The notes below the pieces were generated by a model, which did no database searches, was not told the DNA's origin, and saw only the letters and a list, made by a program, of their open reading frames with translations. Below, in pieces: positions 36,856-47,088 of a stretch of DNA of 64,000 bases. The position numbers and the translations under genes are program-made. The number at the start of each line of letters is the position of its first letter. Within the stretch, counting starts at the first letter, position 1. Where the stretch lies: NCBI RefSeq assembly GCF_030717845.1, contig NZ_JAUZVZ010000015.1:27633-91632 (forward strand), in the 5' to 3' direction. Source of the DNA: Alkalimonas collagenimarina. GTDB lineage: Bacteria > Pseudomonadota > Gammaproteobacteria > Enterobacterales > Alteromonadaceae.

Positions 36856-37356
36856 TTAGCGGCGAAATAGCACTTGTAGCATGATGCCAGCTCGGTCATC
36901 ATCTGCACTGCGGGCAGTGATGCGATACGTTTGTGATAAACATCCTGGAGGTATAGTTGAACCTCGGGCGCAATCAGGTGGATCTGGCCAACGGCCCATA
37001 TCTTCAATAATGAACTCAGTGTTGGGATGCATACCACCAAGGTTTATATCAGCAGCTTCCCACACCGTGGCAGGGTTACGCCAACGCGGTAGGTTATTCG
37101 GGTCCGGTTGCTGAAAACGGCCATCAGTATCATTGAAGTCATCGTGGTTAGGGTTGGCTATCAGCCACTCTTCAGCAAATCGCACGGCACTTTCGACCGC
37201 TTGAAAAGCCAATTCACGATCATACAAATTCGAACTCATTCGTTCTTGTTGGCCGGTACCACGGCTCGAAGCCAGCGCAATAACAGTAATCGCAATGAGT
37301 AATAACAGGCTGATGATTAACGCCATGCCCTGTTGTGAGTTGATTCGCTTCATCAT
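36856..37356 (-). CDS. pilX: PilX, type IV minor pilin
   Basis: PilX N-terminus QQGMALIISLLLLIAITVIA followed by the family segment QERMSSNLYDRELAFQAVES and ALRFAE-like AVRFAEEWL. The length of 166 residues is usual. The C-terminal Cys pair (PDCARG, PGCLSQ) is present. The ATG overlaps the pilW stop (ATGA), showing coupled translation within the minor-pilin operon. Confidence 0.93.
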   Translation of the reverse strand: MMKRINSQQGMALIISLLLLIAITVIALASSRGTGQQERMSSNLYDRELAFQAVESAVRFAEEWLIANPNHDDFNDTDGRFQQPDPNNLPRWRNPATVWEAADINLGGMHPNTEFIIEDMGRWPDPPDCARGSTIPPGCLSQTYRITARSADDDRAGIMLQVLFRR

Positions 37357-38390
37357 AGTACTGGATTCCTCAACGCAACTTCGTGCACTATCGTTCGGTT
37401 CAAGCGATTGCCATCATCAGTCATATTGTCATGTGGTGATTCAACCGTGACAGTCAGACGCGATGACACCACGTCAATCCAACGATTAGCCGGAACCGCA
37501 TTGGTTGCAATAAAACTATTCGCACCCAGCAACAAAAACTCGAACTGCACATCAACCACGCCCTCAATCACCTCTTCCACCACCACGTTTCCCTGCTCAA
37601 CGGAGGTTCGGTACAGAGACTGTCCGCCTGTTGCCGGACGGCCATTATGACCGACAAACCAAGAAACAGACTCAAACTTAGATAACACCGCGTTTGGAGG
37701 AAACACATAAGCAGTACCAGCTGAGGCACTGCAACTGGTCGGGCCGGGAAAACCCAAACGATTGGTGCAGTTACCTGGTGTAGTGGTATTGCCGGTATTA
37801 TGAATAACGTTAACGCCACCACCTGTAATATTAGACACTTGGAAAATAGTTGATTGAGACTGATCGCAGACCATCACAATATCGCCTTGAGCAATATTAG
37901 CGCCAGCAGCAATTTGAAAGCTTGCATTGACACCTGAAGGCACATGAGCAATGGCAATAGCTTCATCACCATCGCTTAATGAATACATCATCTGAATAGC
38001 CGAAGTGCCAGACACACGTTGGCCCACGCCCGTACCAAATGCCACACCGGGGTAAGCAGTGTCACCATCATAAGCCATAAAATTACTGCCGCCCCAATCA
38101 GCCCACCATGCATTACCAGCCAGTACATTGACGACTCGTCCATTGTTGGTACAACCTGAGCTGCCTGCGTTACGAAGATCTCGCGTCAATAATTGAAAAC
38201 CAACCCGAAAACCATCCTGCATCCGATTCAAACTATCATTCACCCGATAGGTTTGTTGAGTGGATAAAAACACCCCCATCACACCACCAATAAGAATCAC
38301 ACCTAGCATCATGGCAATCATCAGTTCGACCAAAGAGACACCTCGTTGGTGATGAGCCCTTGTATTCATCTCTATTCTCACTGCTGTCAT
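37353..38390 (-). CDS. pilW: PilW, type IV minor pilin
   Basis: Prepilin with cleavage site G-VSLVELMIAMMLGVILIGGV, then PilW sequence (YRVNDSLNRMQDGFRVGFQL, LLTRDLRNAGSSGC) and a C-terminal region ending SRLTVTVESPHDNMT and TIVHEVALRNPVL. Length 345 residues. It starts in the pilV stop codon (ATGA). ATG 38369 would give a shorter leader and is also possible. Confidence 0.93.
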   Translation of the reverse strand: MTAVRIEMNTRAHHQRGVSLVELMIAMMLGVILIGGVMGVFLSTQQTYRVNDSLNRMQDGFRVGFQLLTRDLRNAGSSGCTNNGRVVNVLAGNAWWADWGGSNFMAYDGDTAYPGVAFGTGVGQRVSGTSAIQMMYSLSDGDEAIAIAHVPSGVNASFQIAAGANIAQGDIVMVCDQSQSTIFQVSNITGGGVNVIHNTGNTTTPGNCTNRLGFPGPTSCSASAGTAYVFPPNAVLSKFESVSWFVGHNGRPATGGQSLYRTSVEQGNVVVEEVIEGVVDVQFEFLLLGANSFIATNAVPANRWIDVVSSRLTVTVESPHDNMTDDGNRLNRTIVHEVALRNPVL

Positions 38391-38818
38391 AACATTACCG
38401 CCGTTCGAATTGCTGAGTCTGCCATTTCACTTAATCGTGTGTCCTGCCATTGCACCTCTATGACATACAAGCCACCGGAAAAACTAATGGAGCAGTCAAC
38501 ATCATCGCCCAACTCAAGTTGCAGGCGCCCCACCCAATGGCTTAGCTGCTCACCAACCAAACCGCTTCCGCCGGCGGTGCAACCACTTAAGGCATAAGCA
38601 CCCGGTGCTGCATTTGGGTTGGCCCGAATACTCTCAATAATAGAATCTACCATCACTACAGCCATGGTTCGTTCGTAAGCCCCTTGCGTGTTACGCACTG
38701 AGTTAGCCTGAAGTGCGGCAACCCCTAACAGGCCAATACCTAAAACCAGCATGGCAATTAACACTTCTAATAAACTAACGCCGCGCTGTGATTGGAATGA
38801 GCTCTGCCACTGCTTCAT
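38387..38818 (-). CDS. pilV: PilV, type IV minor pilin
   Basis: Prepilin leader ending QRG, then VSLLEVLIAMLVLGIGLLGV and the PilV hallmark AALQANSVRNTQGAYERTMA followed by VDSIIESIRANPNAAPGAYA. Length 143 residues. Second gene of the operon, nine bases after fimU. A GGAG-type site (GAGATAAAC) lies before the ATG. Confidence 0.93.
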   Translation of the reverse strand: MKQWQSSFQSQRGVSLLEVLIAMLVLGIGLLGVAALQANSVRNTQGAYERTMAVVMVDSIIESIRANPNAAPGAYALSGCTAGGSGLVGEQLSHWVGRLQLELGDDVDCSISFSGGLYVIEVQWQDTRLSEMADSAIRTAVML

Positions 38819-38827
38819 GTTTATCTC

Positions 38828-39409
38828 CTAACTATTGCCTGGGGTACTGCAGTTTTCATCATGAACCGGCGTAATGCTCACACGGCCACCAGAAATGAAC
38901 TGCACATCTCGTGCATTAGGATTTGGTCGTCCAGAGGGACTGCAGACCCGTAACGAAGCACTTAGTAAGTTATTGTTCGTAGGATGGCGGATAAAGCCTT
39001 GCGCGTTATAGCGGATACTAAATGACGAATTGGCCAGTGCTGAACTAGCACGTGTGACCAGTTGATTGTGTATCAATCCCGTAGCAAGTACTGTATCACC
39101 ACCTTGCTCCAGAACGATCCAGCCAGCCCACTCACCACCTGCGGGCTCGGAGCAACTGCTACTGTTGGTACTATGGCATAAGATAACATTACGGTTTAAC
39201 CGAATTGCCTCACTTCGTGCAAAGCTCATCGCCGAAAGCAGCTCATTCGCTTGTGAGGTCAAACGATTACCATTGATCAAGTTTGTAAAGGAAGGAACAG
39301 CAACCGTCAACGCAATCGTCAACACTGCCACCGTCACCATCAATTCAATCAGGGTAAACCCGTGCTGTTTTTTCGAAACGCTTTGCACCATAACATCGCT
39401 TATAAACAC
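38828..39409 (-). CDS. fimU: FimU/FimT-type (GspH) minor pilin, first gene of the minor-pilin operon
   Basis: GspH-domain pseudopilin that with PilV, PilW, PilX and PilE forms the priming complex at the pilus tip. Leader ends KKQHG, followed by FTLIELMVTVAVLTIALTVA and NRLTSQANELLSAMSFARSE, the usual FimT/FimU sequence. Cys pairs occur at ILCHSTNSSSC and in the C-terminal region. Met7 (39391, MVQSVSKKQHG) is a likely alternative start. The preceding 120 bases contain an AlgR-like box. Confidence 0.9.
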   Translation of the reverse strand: MFISDVMVQSVSKKQHGFTLIELMVTVAVLTIALTVAVPSFTNLINGNRLTSQANELLSAMSFARSEAIRLNRNVILCHSTNSSSCSEPAGGEWAGWIVLEQGGDTVLATGLIHNQLVTRASSALANSSFSIRYNAQGFIRHPTNNNLLSASLRVCSPSGRPNPNARDVQFISGGRVSITPVHDENCSTPGNS

Positions 39410-39461
39410 TTTTTGATGTTACCAGCATAGGGTGTTACGGGTAAAAATCTACTGCGAGTTG

Positions 39462-39470
39462 GATGAACGG
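39462..39470 (-). promoter_or_regulatory. AlgR-box-like site upstream of fimU
   Basis: On the minus strand the sequence reads CCGTTCATC, eight of nine bases matching the Pseudomonas AlgR consensus CCGTTCGTC. It lies 53 bases before the fimU start and in the same direction, next to genes for an AlgR-like regulator. Confidence 0.55.
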
Positions 39471-39529
39471 TTGGATCGGCCGATAAACGGCGTCTACGGC
39501 GTGTTGCTCTTTGCTGATTGCTTTACATC

Positions 39530-40240
39530 CTAGAGTTTCTGTTGCTGCAAAAGCAATCGAATTTTGCTTGCTTCCCGCCGGCTTACATCAAGCCGCTCGG
39601 CACATCCATTTAACTCCAGCCAGTAGCCAGAACCGTGCTGATGTAAAGCAACAAAATGCTGGCTATTGATCAGTACTTTACGATGAATACGCAACAGTTG
39701 CGGGTAATCCAGTTCCAACTGACGCAAACTTTGTTCTATCAGGGCCTCTCCCCCCTGAAACACAAGACGCACGTACTTGTCTTCGGCTTGCAGATACAAA
39801 ATAGCAGAGAGTGCGACTTGGCGACTTACACCGGCCAGCTGATAGCTGATCACCGGTTCTTTTTTCGCTTCCAACTGAACGCGGTTTGGCTTGCCTAAGC
39901 GCCCAAGTAAATCCGCCAGCGCTTCGGCTGAAACCGGCTTCACTAAATACCCGGCCGCGGCCAGTTGCCATGCATTCAGGGCATGCTGTGGGTGTGCCGT
40001 CACAAAAACCAAGGCGGGAGGCACCACTACGTCAGAGAGTGCTTTGGCGACATCCAAGCCTGACAAGGTTGGCATTTCTATGTCTAACAACAGTAAATCT
40101 GGTTGCAAACTGCGGCATAGCTCCAATGCTTGCTGACCATCTTCCGCCTCACCCACTAGATCAACATCGGCATGCGCTTGCAATAAACGACGCATGCGCG
40201 AGCGCGCCAAAGGTTCATCATCAACCAGCAATACTTTCAT
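39530..40240 (-). CDS. algR: AlgR-like LytTR response regulator
   Basis: Response regulator with an N-terminal receiver (VLLVDDEPLARSRMRRLLQA, phospho-acceptor in LQPDLLLLDIEMPTLSGLD) and a C-terminal LytTR DNA-binding domain (AEDKYVRLVFQGGEALIEQS, LRIHRKVLINSQHFVALHQH). Length 236 residues, close to Pseudomonas AlgR. In Pseudomonas, AlgR with the kinase FimS/AlgZ switches on the fimU-pilVWXY1Y2E operon. Here the same operon lies directly downstream on the same strand, which strongly suggests the same circuit. It starts in the kinase stop codon (ATGA). Confidence 0.88.
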   Translation of the reverse strand: MKVLLVDDEPLARSRMRRLLQAHADVDLVGEAEDGQQALELCRSLQPDLLLLDIEMPTLSGLDVAKALSDVVVPPALVFVTAHPQHALNAWQLAAAGYLVKPVSAEALADLLGRLGKPNRVQLEAKKEPVISYQLAGVSRQVALSAILYLQAEDKYVRLVFQGGEALIEQSLRQLELDYPQLLRIHRKVLINSQHFVALHQHGSGYWLELNGCAERLDVSRREASKIRLLLQQQKL

Positions 40241-41283
40241 GCAATCTGCCCCTCCACTGTACGTGGCAGCACTAATTTAACCCGGAATTGCTGCTCCACC
40301 CGGCTGCAATGCAACTGTGCATGCTGCTGATACATGAGTGCTAAGCGCTGGCGGATATTTTCAAGCGCAATGCCATTGCCTTTGCTGGAACGCACCGCCT
40401 GCTCGGGTAATGTATTGCTGATCAGCAGCGTCACTGAGCGGGCGGACTGCACCAGCTCAATATCGAGGATACCGCCTTTTTTAGCCGGCTCGATACCGTG
40501 ATAAATAGCATTTTCTAGTAATGGCTGTAAGGTCAGCACCGGCATAGTCAACGCCACCAGCTCCTTCGGAAGGCGCCAGTGTACTTGCAACCGCTCCCCT
40601 AACCGCCACTGCTCCAAGGCTAAATACTGCTTAGCCAGCGCAATTTCATCCTGCAACTGAGCCTGCTCTCCTGCATGCATTGCGGCCCGGAATAAGCTGG
40701 CAAGATTTAACAATGCCTGCTCGGCTGCAGCAGGATCCTGGTGCGTCAGTTCGGCCGCCGTATTGAGGCTGTTAAATAAAAAATGAGGACGGATCCGGGC
40801 TTGTAATGCATCCAGCTCAGCTCGGGACTGAGCTTCTATCCGCAAACTGCGCTCCAGATGCATGGCACTGAATTGAATGGCCAATAAACCTACAATGAAG
40901 GCAATCAATAGATTGGTGAGGGTAAATTGCCACAACGACTGGGCCGGTTGCCAGTGAAAACCAGCCAAAAAAGGCACTGCGATCAGGCTAACCACAAGGG
41001 TAAAAAACAGCAAAGTTAACAGGGCAGCCAGACCTTGTACCCAAGGGCGATATAAGGCCAAACGTAGCCGAAGACGGCACAATACAGCAATGCTGAGTAG
41101 TGATGTCCAATGGACAAAGAGGCTAATGACACCAAGGCGAAGCCACGGGTCACCCTCACTTCCCGGTGAGAATGCCAGTATAATAGCGACGGCTTGGGCT
41201 AGAACCACCACAGCCAGAACGCCACGGCTCTGACAGAAAGCAGGTAACGCTGAGTGATGCTGTAAAGATCCCGTTTGAGTCAT
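40237..41283 (-). CDS. algZ: AlgZ/FimS-like LytS-type sensor histidine kinase
   Basis: Membrane kinase with four to five N-terminal helices (about residues 20-150), then the His_kinase domain with phospho-acceptor motif RIRPHFLFNSLNTAAELTHQ and the ATPase part (LQPLLENAIYHGIEPAKKGG, GNGIALENIRQRLALMYQQH). This is the LytS/AlgZ class that phosphorylates LytTR regulators. ATG 41283 (MTQTGSLQHHSALPAF) is preferred over a TTG five codons upstream. The stop overlaps algR. Confidence 0.88.
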   Translation of the reverse strand: MTQTGSLQHHSALPAFCQSRGVLAVVVLAQAVAIILAFSPGSEGDPWLRLGVISLFVHWTSLLSIAVLCRLRLRLALYRPWVQGLAALLTLLFFTLVVSLIAVPFLAGFHWQPAQSLWQFTLTNLLIAFIVGLLAIQFSAMHLERSLRIEAQSRAELDALQARIRPHFLFNSLNTAAELTHQDPAAAEQALLNLASLFRAAMHAGEQAQLQDEIALAKQYLALEQWRLGERLQVHWRLPKELVALTMPVLTLQPLLENAIYHGIEPAKKGGILDIELVQSARSVTLLISNTLPEQAVRSSKGNGIALENIRQRLALMYQQHAQLHCSRVEQQFRVKLVLPRTVEGQIA

Positions 41284-41345
41284 ACCGGCGCTATGCAATG
41301 TAAGATGAACTTGACTATAGCGCCATCACCCCGGTAACACCAGTG

Positions 41346-42275
41346 CTAGCGCAGCTCGGCTGGTATAGCAAACACGATGTTTTCTTCACGACCTGGGTGC
41401 TCGATCACCAACTTGCCACCAGAGTCTTGCAGTTTTCTGACCACTTGCTGCACCAATACTTCCGGGGCGGAGGCTCCTGCGGTTACCGCAATTTTATTCA
41501 TGCCATCCAACCATTCTGCCTGAATATCATCAGCTGTATCAATTAAATAGGATGTGCAGCCCATCTTCTCCGCCAACTCGCGCAGTCGATTCGAGTTACT
41601 GCTATTTTTCGCCCCAACCACCAGCAACAAATCCGCTTTACCAGCCAACTCCCGTACCGCATCCTGACGGTTTTGCGTGGCATAGCAGATATCATCTTTA
41701 CGCGGGCCTTCAATATCGGGAAATCGCTCTCTAAGCGCAGCAATCACATCAGAGGTGTCATCCACCGATAACGTCGTTTGACTGCTGTAACACAACAGCT
41801 GCGGGTTTTTCACCTCAAGTTGCTGCACATCGGCGACCGACTCAACCAGATAAATGCCTCCGGCAGGGTTATCGTACTGCCCCATGGTACCTTCTACTTC
41901 AGGATGACCGGCATGACCTATCAAAATACACTCGATGCCTTTGCGACTGGCGCGGGTGACTTCCATATGTACTTTGGTCACCAGGGGGCAGGTCGCATCA
42001 AACACTTTCAAACCACGTTTTTTGGCTTGTTGACGCACCACTTGTGACACACCATGCGCACTAAAAATAACAATTTGTCCGTCTGGCACTTCAGTGAGCT
42101 CATCGACAAATACGGCACCACGGCGGCGCAAGCCATCAACCACAAATTTGTTATGCACTACCTCGTGCCGCACATAAATCGGGTGCTCATACAATTCAAG
42201 AGCACGCTCAACTATACTGATGGCACGATCGACACCTGCACAGAAACCGCGAGGGTTTGCCAGTATAATCTCCAT
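41346..42275 (-). CDS. ispH: IspH, 4-hydroxy-3-methylbut-2-enyl diphosphate reductase
   Basis: Last enzyme of the MEP isoprenoid pathway, a 4Fe-4S reductase. The three cluster cysteines appear in [30 protein letters not shown] and [26 protein letters not shown] and the TAGASAPE motif supply the active-site residues. Length 309 residues. It starts in the fkpB stop (TAATG), the conserved ileS-lspA-fkpB-ispH order. Confidence 0.97.
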   Translation of the reverse strand: MEIILANPRGFCAGVDRAISIVERALELYEHPIYVRHEVVHNKFVVDGLRRRGAVFVDELTEVPDGQIVIFSAHGVSQVVRQQAKKRGLKVFDATCPLVTKVHMEVTRASRKGIECILIGHAGHPEVEGTMGQYDNPAGGIYLVESVADVQQLEVKNPQLLCYSSQTTLSVDDTSDVIAALRERFPDIEGPRKDDICYATQNRQDAVRELAGKADLLLVVGAKNSSNSNRLRELAEKMGCTSYLIDTADDIQAEWLDGMNKIAVTAGASAPEVLVQQVVRKLQDSGGKLVIEHPGREENIVFAIPAELR

Positions 42276-42727
42276 TACTGCACCTCCAGAATCTCAAGTT
42301 GAAAGGTCAGCGTTTGACCAGCCAGGGGATGGTTAAAATCTACGGTAACAGATTGCCCTGCCACCTCACGGATCAAACCTGGCAACTCCGAACCATCGGG
42401 CATGCCAAAGCCAATGATTGCACCGACCTCTGCCGGGCTTTCCGCTGAAAATTTGTTGCGATCCAGATAATAGATATTATCCGGATTCGGCATACCATAA
42501 GCATCCTCTGGCGGCAGTGTGAATGTCAGTTGTTCACCAGCTTTTCGGCCCAGCAACTGCGCCTCAAAAGCTGCTGACACACTACCATCACCCATTCGCA
42601 TCCTGGCCGGTTTATTGTGTACCCGGGTGCTTTCTGCTGCACTGCCATCCGATAGTTTAATATCAACATGAAATAGCACGGTACTTTGCCCGGTAATCGT
42701 CATTGATGCGTTACTTGCTGTGCTCAT
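42275..42727 (-). CDS. fkpB: FkpB (SlpA), FKBP-type peptidyl-prolyl isomerase
   Basis: SlyD-like FKBP with an inserted flap domain. Family blocks are [60 protein letters not shown] and [20 protein letters not shown]. There is no C-terminal His-rich tail, which separates it from SlyD. The start overlaps lspA by 17 bases. The position between lspA and ispH is conserved in many gammaproteobacteria. Confidence 0.95.
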   Translation of the reverse strand: MSTASNASMTITGQSTVLFHVDIKLSDGSAAESTRVHNKPARMRMGDGSVSAAFEAQLLGRKAGEQLTFTLPPEDAYGMPNPDNIYYLDRNKFSAESPAEVGAIIGFGMPDGSELPGLIREVAGQSVTVDFNHPLAGQTLTFQLEILEVQ

Positions 42728-43211
42728 GGCTGTGCTCCCGCTGACTAAAACTATCCCATATCAACAATGCCGCGCCCACCACAATGGCTGAATCAGCGAT
42801 ATTGAAGGCTGGGTAATGCCAGTTTTGATAATACAAATGAAAAAAGTCGATGACGTAGCCATGCCACAGCCGGTCAATCAAGTTGCCAAGTGCGCCGCCA
42901 ATGATCAAACTAAGGCCAATGCTCAATTTGCTCGCCTTAGGTCCCAATCGCGCTAACCAGACACTAAGCACCGTGGTAATCGCCAGCGCCACTACAGTAA
43001 AAAACCAACGTTGCCAGCCGCCCGCATCACTTAAAAAAGAAAAGGCCGCACCGGGATTACGCACATAGGTCAAATTAAAAAAAGGCAGCAACTGGATGGA
43101 GTCATACAGCGCCATGCTGTGATGCACCCACTGCTTGCTTAGTTGGTCCATGACCAGAACCAATAACGCAAGCCACCAGAAAGCCCAGCCTGTTTGGCGA
43201 AATAAATGCAT
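42711..43211 (-). CDS. lspA: LspA, prolipoprotein signal peptidase II
   Basis: Inner-membrane aspartyl protease that removes lipoprotein signal peptides after lipidation. Four membrane helices are visible. The catalytic Asp residues lie in GNLIDRLWHGYVIDFF and FNIADSAIVVGA, and the conserved LTYVRNPGAAFSFLSD is present. Length 166 residues. The ATG overlaps the ileS stop (TGATG). Several lipoproteins in this window (BamE, the CpdB-like protein, the OB-fold protein) would be its substrates. Confidence 0.96.
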   Translation of the reverse strand: MHLFRQTGWAFWWLALLVLVMDQLSKQWVHHSMALYDSIQLLPFFNLTYVRNPGAAFSFLSDAGGWQRWFFTVVALAITTVLSVWLARLGPKASKLSIGLSLIIGGALGNLIDRLWHGYVIDFFHLYYQNWHYPAFNIADSAIVVGAALLIWDSFSQREHSHEHSK

Positions 43212-46042
43212 CAGGCAAATTCTCTTTGTTCACCATCACCGCTGACATTGCTGACACAGCGCAGACAGATGGTTGGGTGAGCGCTATCCGCGCCAACATC
43301 ATGTCGGTAGTGCCAGCATCGCTCGCATTTCACTGCACTGCTTGGGTGTACCAACACAGATAAACCGGCGATCTCTGTCGCCTCAGCATCGGCCGGGGCT
43401 GGTTCACTGCTGACCGTTGCCGTACTGGTGATCAGCGCGAAGCGCAGCTCATCCTGAAGTTTTTCCAATTGCGATGCCAACTCAGCAGGAGCATACAGAG
43501 TCACCTCAGCTTGCAATGAAGCCCCTATGACCTCTTGCTTTCGAGCTTTTTCCAGCACCTTATTCACTTCATCACGCACCAACAACAATTGTTGCCAGAA
43601 CGCATTGTCAAAACGGCCTTGCGGAATGTCACGCAGACCTTCGTACCAGACATCCATAAAAACAAAAGGTTGCTGCTGCTCTGGCAATTGCTGCCAGATT
43701 TCCTGCGCGGTAAAGCTCATGATCGGCGCCATCCAACGCACCAGCGCTTGCACAATATGATACATCGCTGTCTGACAAGAGCGACGAGCCTGGCTATCTG
43801 CCTTGGCAGTATACTGTCGGTCTTTAATCACATCCAGATAAAAGCTACCCAGTTCAACGGTACAGAAATTCATCAGTTTCTGACTAACCTGATGGAACTG
43901 GTAATCGTCATAAGCAGCAATAATTTCTTGTTGCAGCTGAGCAGCTCGAGTCACCATCCACAGATCCAGTTCAACCAACTCGCTCAGTGGCAGTTGATCA
44001 CGCTCAGGCTCAAAACCATTCAAATTGGACAATAAGAAACGAGCGGTGTTTCGAATACGACGATACTTATCGGCAGCACGATTTAGGATTTCATCCGAGA
44101 CTGTCATTTCTGAGGTGTAATCGGCAGTAGCGACCCACAACCGCAGAATATCTGCGCCTAACTTATTCATCACTTGCTGAGGCGATACCACGTTGCCCAA
44201 AGACTTTGACATCTTCCGACCTTGACCATCTACCGTAAAGCCATGCGTCAATACTTGCTTATAGGGTGCATGCCCTTTGATGCCAACACCAGTCATCAGC
44301 GATGACATAAACCAACCACGGTGCTGATCTGAGCCCTCTAAGTACAAATCGGCCTGGGTTGCACCATTAAAATCGGCCCGGGCATCCACCACACAAGCAT
44401 GGGTTACGCCTGAGTCAAACCACACATCCAACGTATCTTTCACTTTGACATACCGCTCAGCATCGTCTGCGCTAAGCAGTTCATCAGCAGTCATATCAAA
44501 CCAGGCTTGGATCCCTTGTTGCTCTACTTTTTGAGCCACTTGCTCAATTAATGCAGCGGTATCCGGGTGCAAGGCACCACTGTCTTTATCGACAAACAAC
44601 GGGATGGGTACCCCCCAAGTCCGCTGGCGAGAAATACACCAATCCGGGCGACCTGCGACCATCTTTTCGATCCGGTTTTGGCCCCAATCAGGTATCCACT
44701 GTGTTTTTTCAATTTCTGCAAGCGAGGTCTGGCGCAAACCTTGTTGCTCCATGCTGATAAACCACTGCGGCGTAGCACGAAAAATTATCGGCGTCTTATG
44801 GCGCCAGCAATGTGGGTAGCTGTGCTGATAGGCTTTATGCACCAGCAGAGCTTTGTGCTCTTTTAACGCTTCCACCACGCTATCATTGGCTTTAAACACA
44901 TGTTGACCGGCAAACAAAGGCGTATCTGGCAAATACACACCATTGGCGCCCACCGGGTTTGCTACCTCAAGGTTGTAGAGCTTACCCACCACAAAGTCTT
45001 CCTGACCATGGCCCGGTGCAGTATGCACGCAGCCAGTCCCCGATTCAGTGGTGACATGCTCACCCAAGATCATCGGTACTTCGAAATCATACAGAGGATG
45101 CTGTAAAGCGACTAATTCCAGTTGTTTTCCTTTGCAAAAACCAAGTGCATGGTAGTGCTCAATTCCAGCGCGAGCCATCACTTCAGTCACCAGATCCGTG
45201 GCGATAATCAAGCGCTCAGGACCATGTTCCCCTTGCTCCACTTGCACCAGGCTGTAGTCTAAATCGGCATGCACTGCCACAGCGCGGTTGGCTGGAATGG
45301 TCCAAGGCGTCGTAGTCCAAATAACGACCGACACTGTCCCCTTGCCACGATGCGCTTCAGGATGATCAAAACGATCCACCACACTTTCATCGACGACCTG
45401 AAAACGCACATCAATGGCTGGCGATGTCTTGTCCTGATATTCAACTTCTGCTTCCGCTAATGCCGAACCACAGTCGGTACACCAATGCACTGGCTTAAAG
45501 CCTTGTTGCAAATGACCATTGTCTATGATTTTCCCTAAAGAGCGAATAATATTGGCTTCAAAATCAAAATCCATGGTGCGGTAAGGGTTATCCCAATCAG
45601 CGAAAACCCCTAAGCGAATAAAGTCGACTTTTTGCGCTTCAATCTGAGTCGCTGCATAGTCACGACATTTTTGCCGGAACTCCGCATCGGTTAACTTCAC
45701 TCCGGGCTTACCATATTTTTTCTCGACCACCAGCTCAATCGGTAAGCCATGACAATCCCAGCCCGGCACATAAGGCGCATCAAAATCAGACAGGGTTTTG
45801 GCTTTAACAATCATGTCTTTCAAGATTTTATTGACCGCATGGCCAATATGAATGCTGCCATTGGCATAAGGAGGGCCATCATGCAGGATAAACTGCGGCT
45901 TGCCTTTTTTTACCGTGCGGATTTGCTGATACAAATCAGCTTGCTGCCATTCAGCTAGCATCTCTGGCTCTCGTTTCGCCAGATTGCCTCGCATGGCAAA
46001 TTCGGTTTCAGGCAGGTTCAAGGTATGCTTGTAATCACTCAT
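43211..46042 (-). CDS. ileS: Isoleucyl-tRNA synthetase
   Basis: Class I aminoacyl-tRNA synthetase. HIGH motif in [25 protein letters not shown] in [20 protein letters not shown], the editing domain around [17 protein letters not shown], and the C-terminal zinc site [10 protein letters not shown] with CLRCVSN. I favour ATG 46042 ([15 protein letters not shown], 943 residues), which aligns with E. coli. ATG 46060 overlaps the ribF stop and would add six residues. Coupled with ribF upstream and lspA downstream. Confidence 0.97.
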   Translation of the reverse strand: MSDYKHTLNLPETEFAMRGNLAKREPEMLAEWQQADLYQQIRTVKKGKPQFILHDGPPYANGSIHIGHAVNKILKDMIVKAKTLSDFDAPYVPGWDCHGLPIELVVEKKYGKPGVKLTDAEFRQKCRDYAATQIEAQKVDFIRLGVFADWDNPYRTMDFDFEANIIRSLGKIIDNGHLQQGFKPVHWCTDCGSALAEAEVEYQDKTSPAIDVRFQVVDESVVDRFDHPEAHRGKGTVSVVIWTTTPWTIPANRAVAVHADLDYSLVQVEQGEHGPERLIIATDLVTEVMARAGIEHYHALGFCKGKQLELVALQHPLYDFEVPMILGEHVTTESGTGCVHTAPGHGQEDFVVGKLYNLEVANPVGANGVYLPDTPLFAGQHVFKANDSVVEALKEHKALLVHKAYQHSYPHCWRHKTPIIFRATPQWFISMEQQGLRQTSLAEIEKTQWIPDWGQNRIEKMVAGRPDWCISRQRTWGVPIPLFVDKDSGALHPDTAALIEQVAQKVEQQGIQAWFDMTADELLSADDAERYVKVKDTLDVWFDSGVTHACVVDARADFNGATQADLYLEGSDQHRGWFMSSLMTGVGIKGHAPYKQVLTHGFTVDGQGRKMSKSLGNVVSPQQVMNKLGADILRLWVATADYTSEMTVSDEILNRAADKYRRIRNTARFLLSNLNGFEPERDQLPLSELVELDLWMVTRAAQLQQEIIAAYDDYQFHQVSQKLMNFCTVELGSFYLDVIKDRQYTAKADSQARRSCQTAMYHIVQALVRWMAPIMSFTAQEIWQQLPEQQQPFVFMDVWYEGLRDIPQGRFDNAFWQQLLLVRDEVNKVLEKARKQEVIGASLQAEVTLYAPAELASQLEKLQDELRFALITSTATVSSEPAPADAEATEIAGLSVLVHPSSAVKCERCWHYRHDVGADSAHPTICLRCVSNVSGDGEQREFA

Positions 46043-46056
46043 CCGTTGTTTATCCG

Positions 46057-47016
46057 TCATCGTTGTTCATTGGCTTCAACCTGCACTGAGGCTGACGACT
46101 TAAAAAAATTACGGGCAGCTTCAGCGTCCCGTTGAATTTGTTGCTGCAAAGCTGCCAGGCTGGCAAAACTTTGCTCATCACGGATTTTATGCCGTAATCG
46201 TACTTCAATCTGATTTCCATAAAGATCACCTTGAAAATCAAACAAATGTGCTTCTAGCTGCTCCGTTTTGCCCGAGACGGTTGGCCGAGAACCTATGTTG
46301 GCCACCCCCTGAAAAACGCCATAGGGCGTACTGACTTCAATGGCATAAACGCCATGAACAGGCAATTTGCGACGATACAACCACACATTGGCCGTTGGAA
46401 ATCCCAATTCGCGGCCCAATTGCCTGCCATGCCGCACTCGCCCCATCAAGGCGAATGGCCGTCCTAGCATCGCTTGCGCCTCTTGCAAATCATCCTTTGC
46501 CAGTGCTTGACGAATCCGGGTACTACTCACCCGGTGAGTATGTTGCTTTAAACTTGCCGTAGGGGTTAAACCAAAACCAAAACGTTCAGATGCTTGCTGC
46601 AGCAAGCTATAGTTACCGGTTCGGTTTTTACCAAAACAAAAATCATCACCCACGATCAAGTGCCGCACGCCAAGTTGCTGCACCAACAACTGCTCGATAA
46701 AGTAAGCTGGATCAAGATCGGCAAAACGCCGATTAAAGTTCACACACAATAAACGCTCAACACCAAAGCTCGCCAGGCCATGGTATTTTTCCCGCAATCG
46801 ACTAAGCCGCGCTGGGGCTTGCTCTGGTGCAAACAACTCTAAGGGCTGGGGTTCAAATACCATCACGCAGGATGGTAACTGACGCTGCTGAGCAACCGCT
46901 TGCAACTTCGCCAAAACCGCCTGATGTCCTAAATGAACGCCGTCGAAATTGCCAATTGTTAACACACAACCCTGATGCTCAGGTTTGATATTGTGTAACC
47001 CGCGAATAAACTCCAT
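46057..47016 (-). CDS. ribF: RibF, bifunctional riboflavin kinase/FAD synthetase
   Basis: Makes FMN and FAD. The N-terminal nucleotidyltransferase domain has [20 protein letters not shown] and [20 protein letters not shown], and the C-terminal kinase has [19 protein letters not shown] and [14 protein letters not shown]. Length 319 residues. No FMN riboswitch is visible in the 72 bases between ribF and murJ. The FAD it makes would serve the two photolyases among other flavoproteins. Confidence 0.96.
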   Translation of the reverse strand: MEFIRGLHNIKPEHQGCVLTIGNFDGVHLGHQAVLAKLQAVAQQRQLPSCVMVFEPQPLELFAPEQAPARLSRLREKYHGLASFGVERLLCVNFNRRFADLDPAYFIEQLLVQQLGVRHLIVGDDFCFGKNRTGNYSLLQQASERFGFGLTPTASLKQHTHRVSSTRIRQALAKDDLQEAQAMLGRPFALMGRVRHGRQLGRELGFPTANVWLYRRKLPVHGVYAIEVSTPYGVFQGVANIGSRPTVSGKTEQLEAHLFDFQGDLYGNQIEVRLRHKIRDEQSFASLAALQQQIQRDAEAARNFFKSSASVQVEANEQR

Positions 47017-47088
47017 GCCTGCCTTAATCGTTATTCTGCACAGCTGTTGCTAATAAGCAGGCGATTATACCTGCTTATGTAAGGTTTT

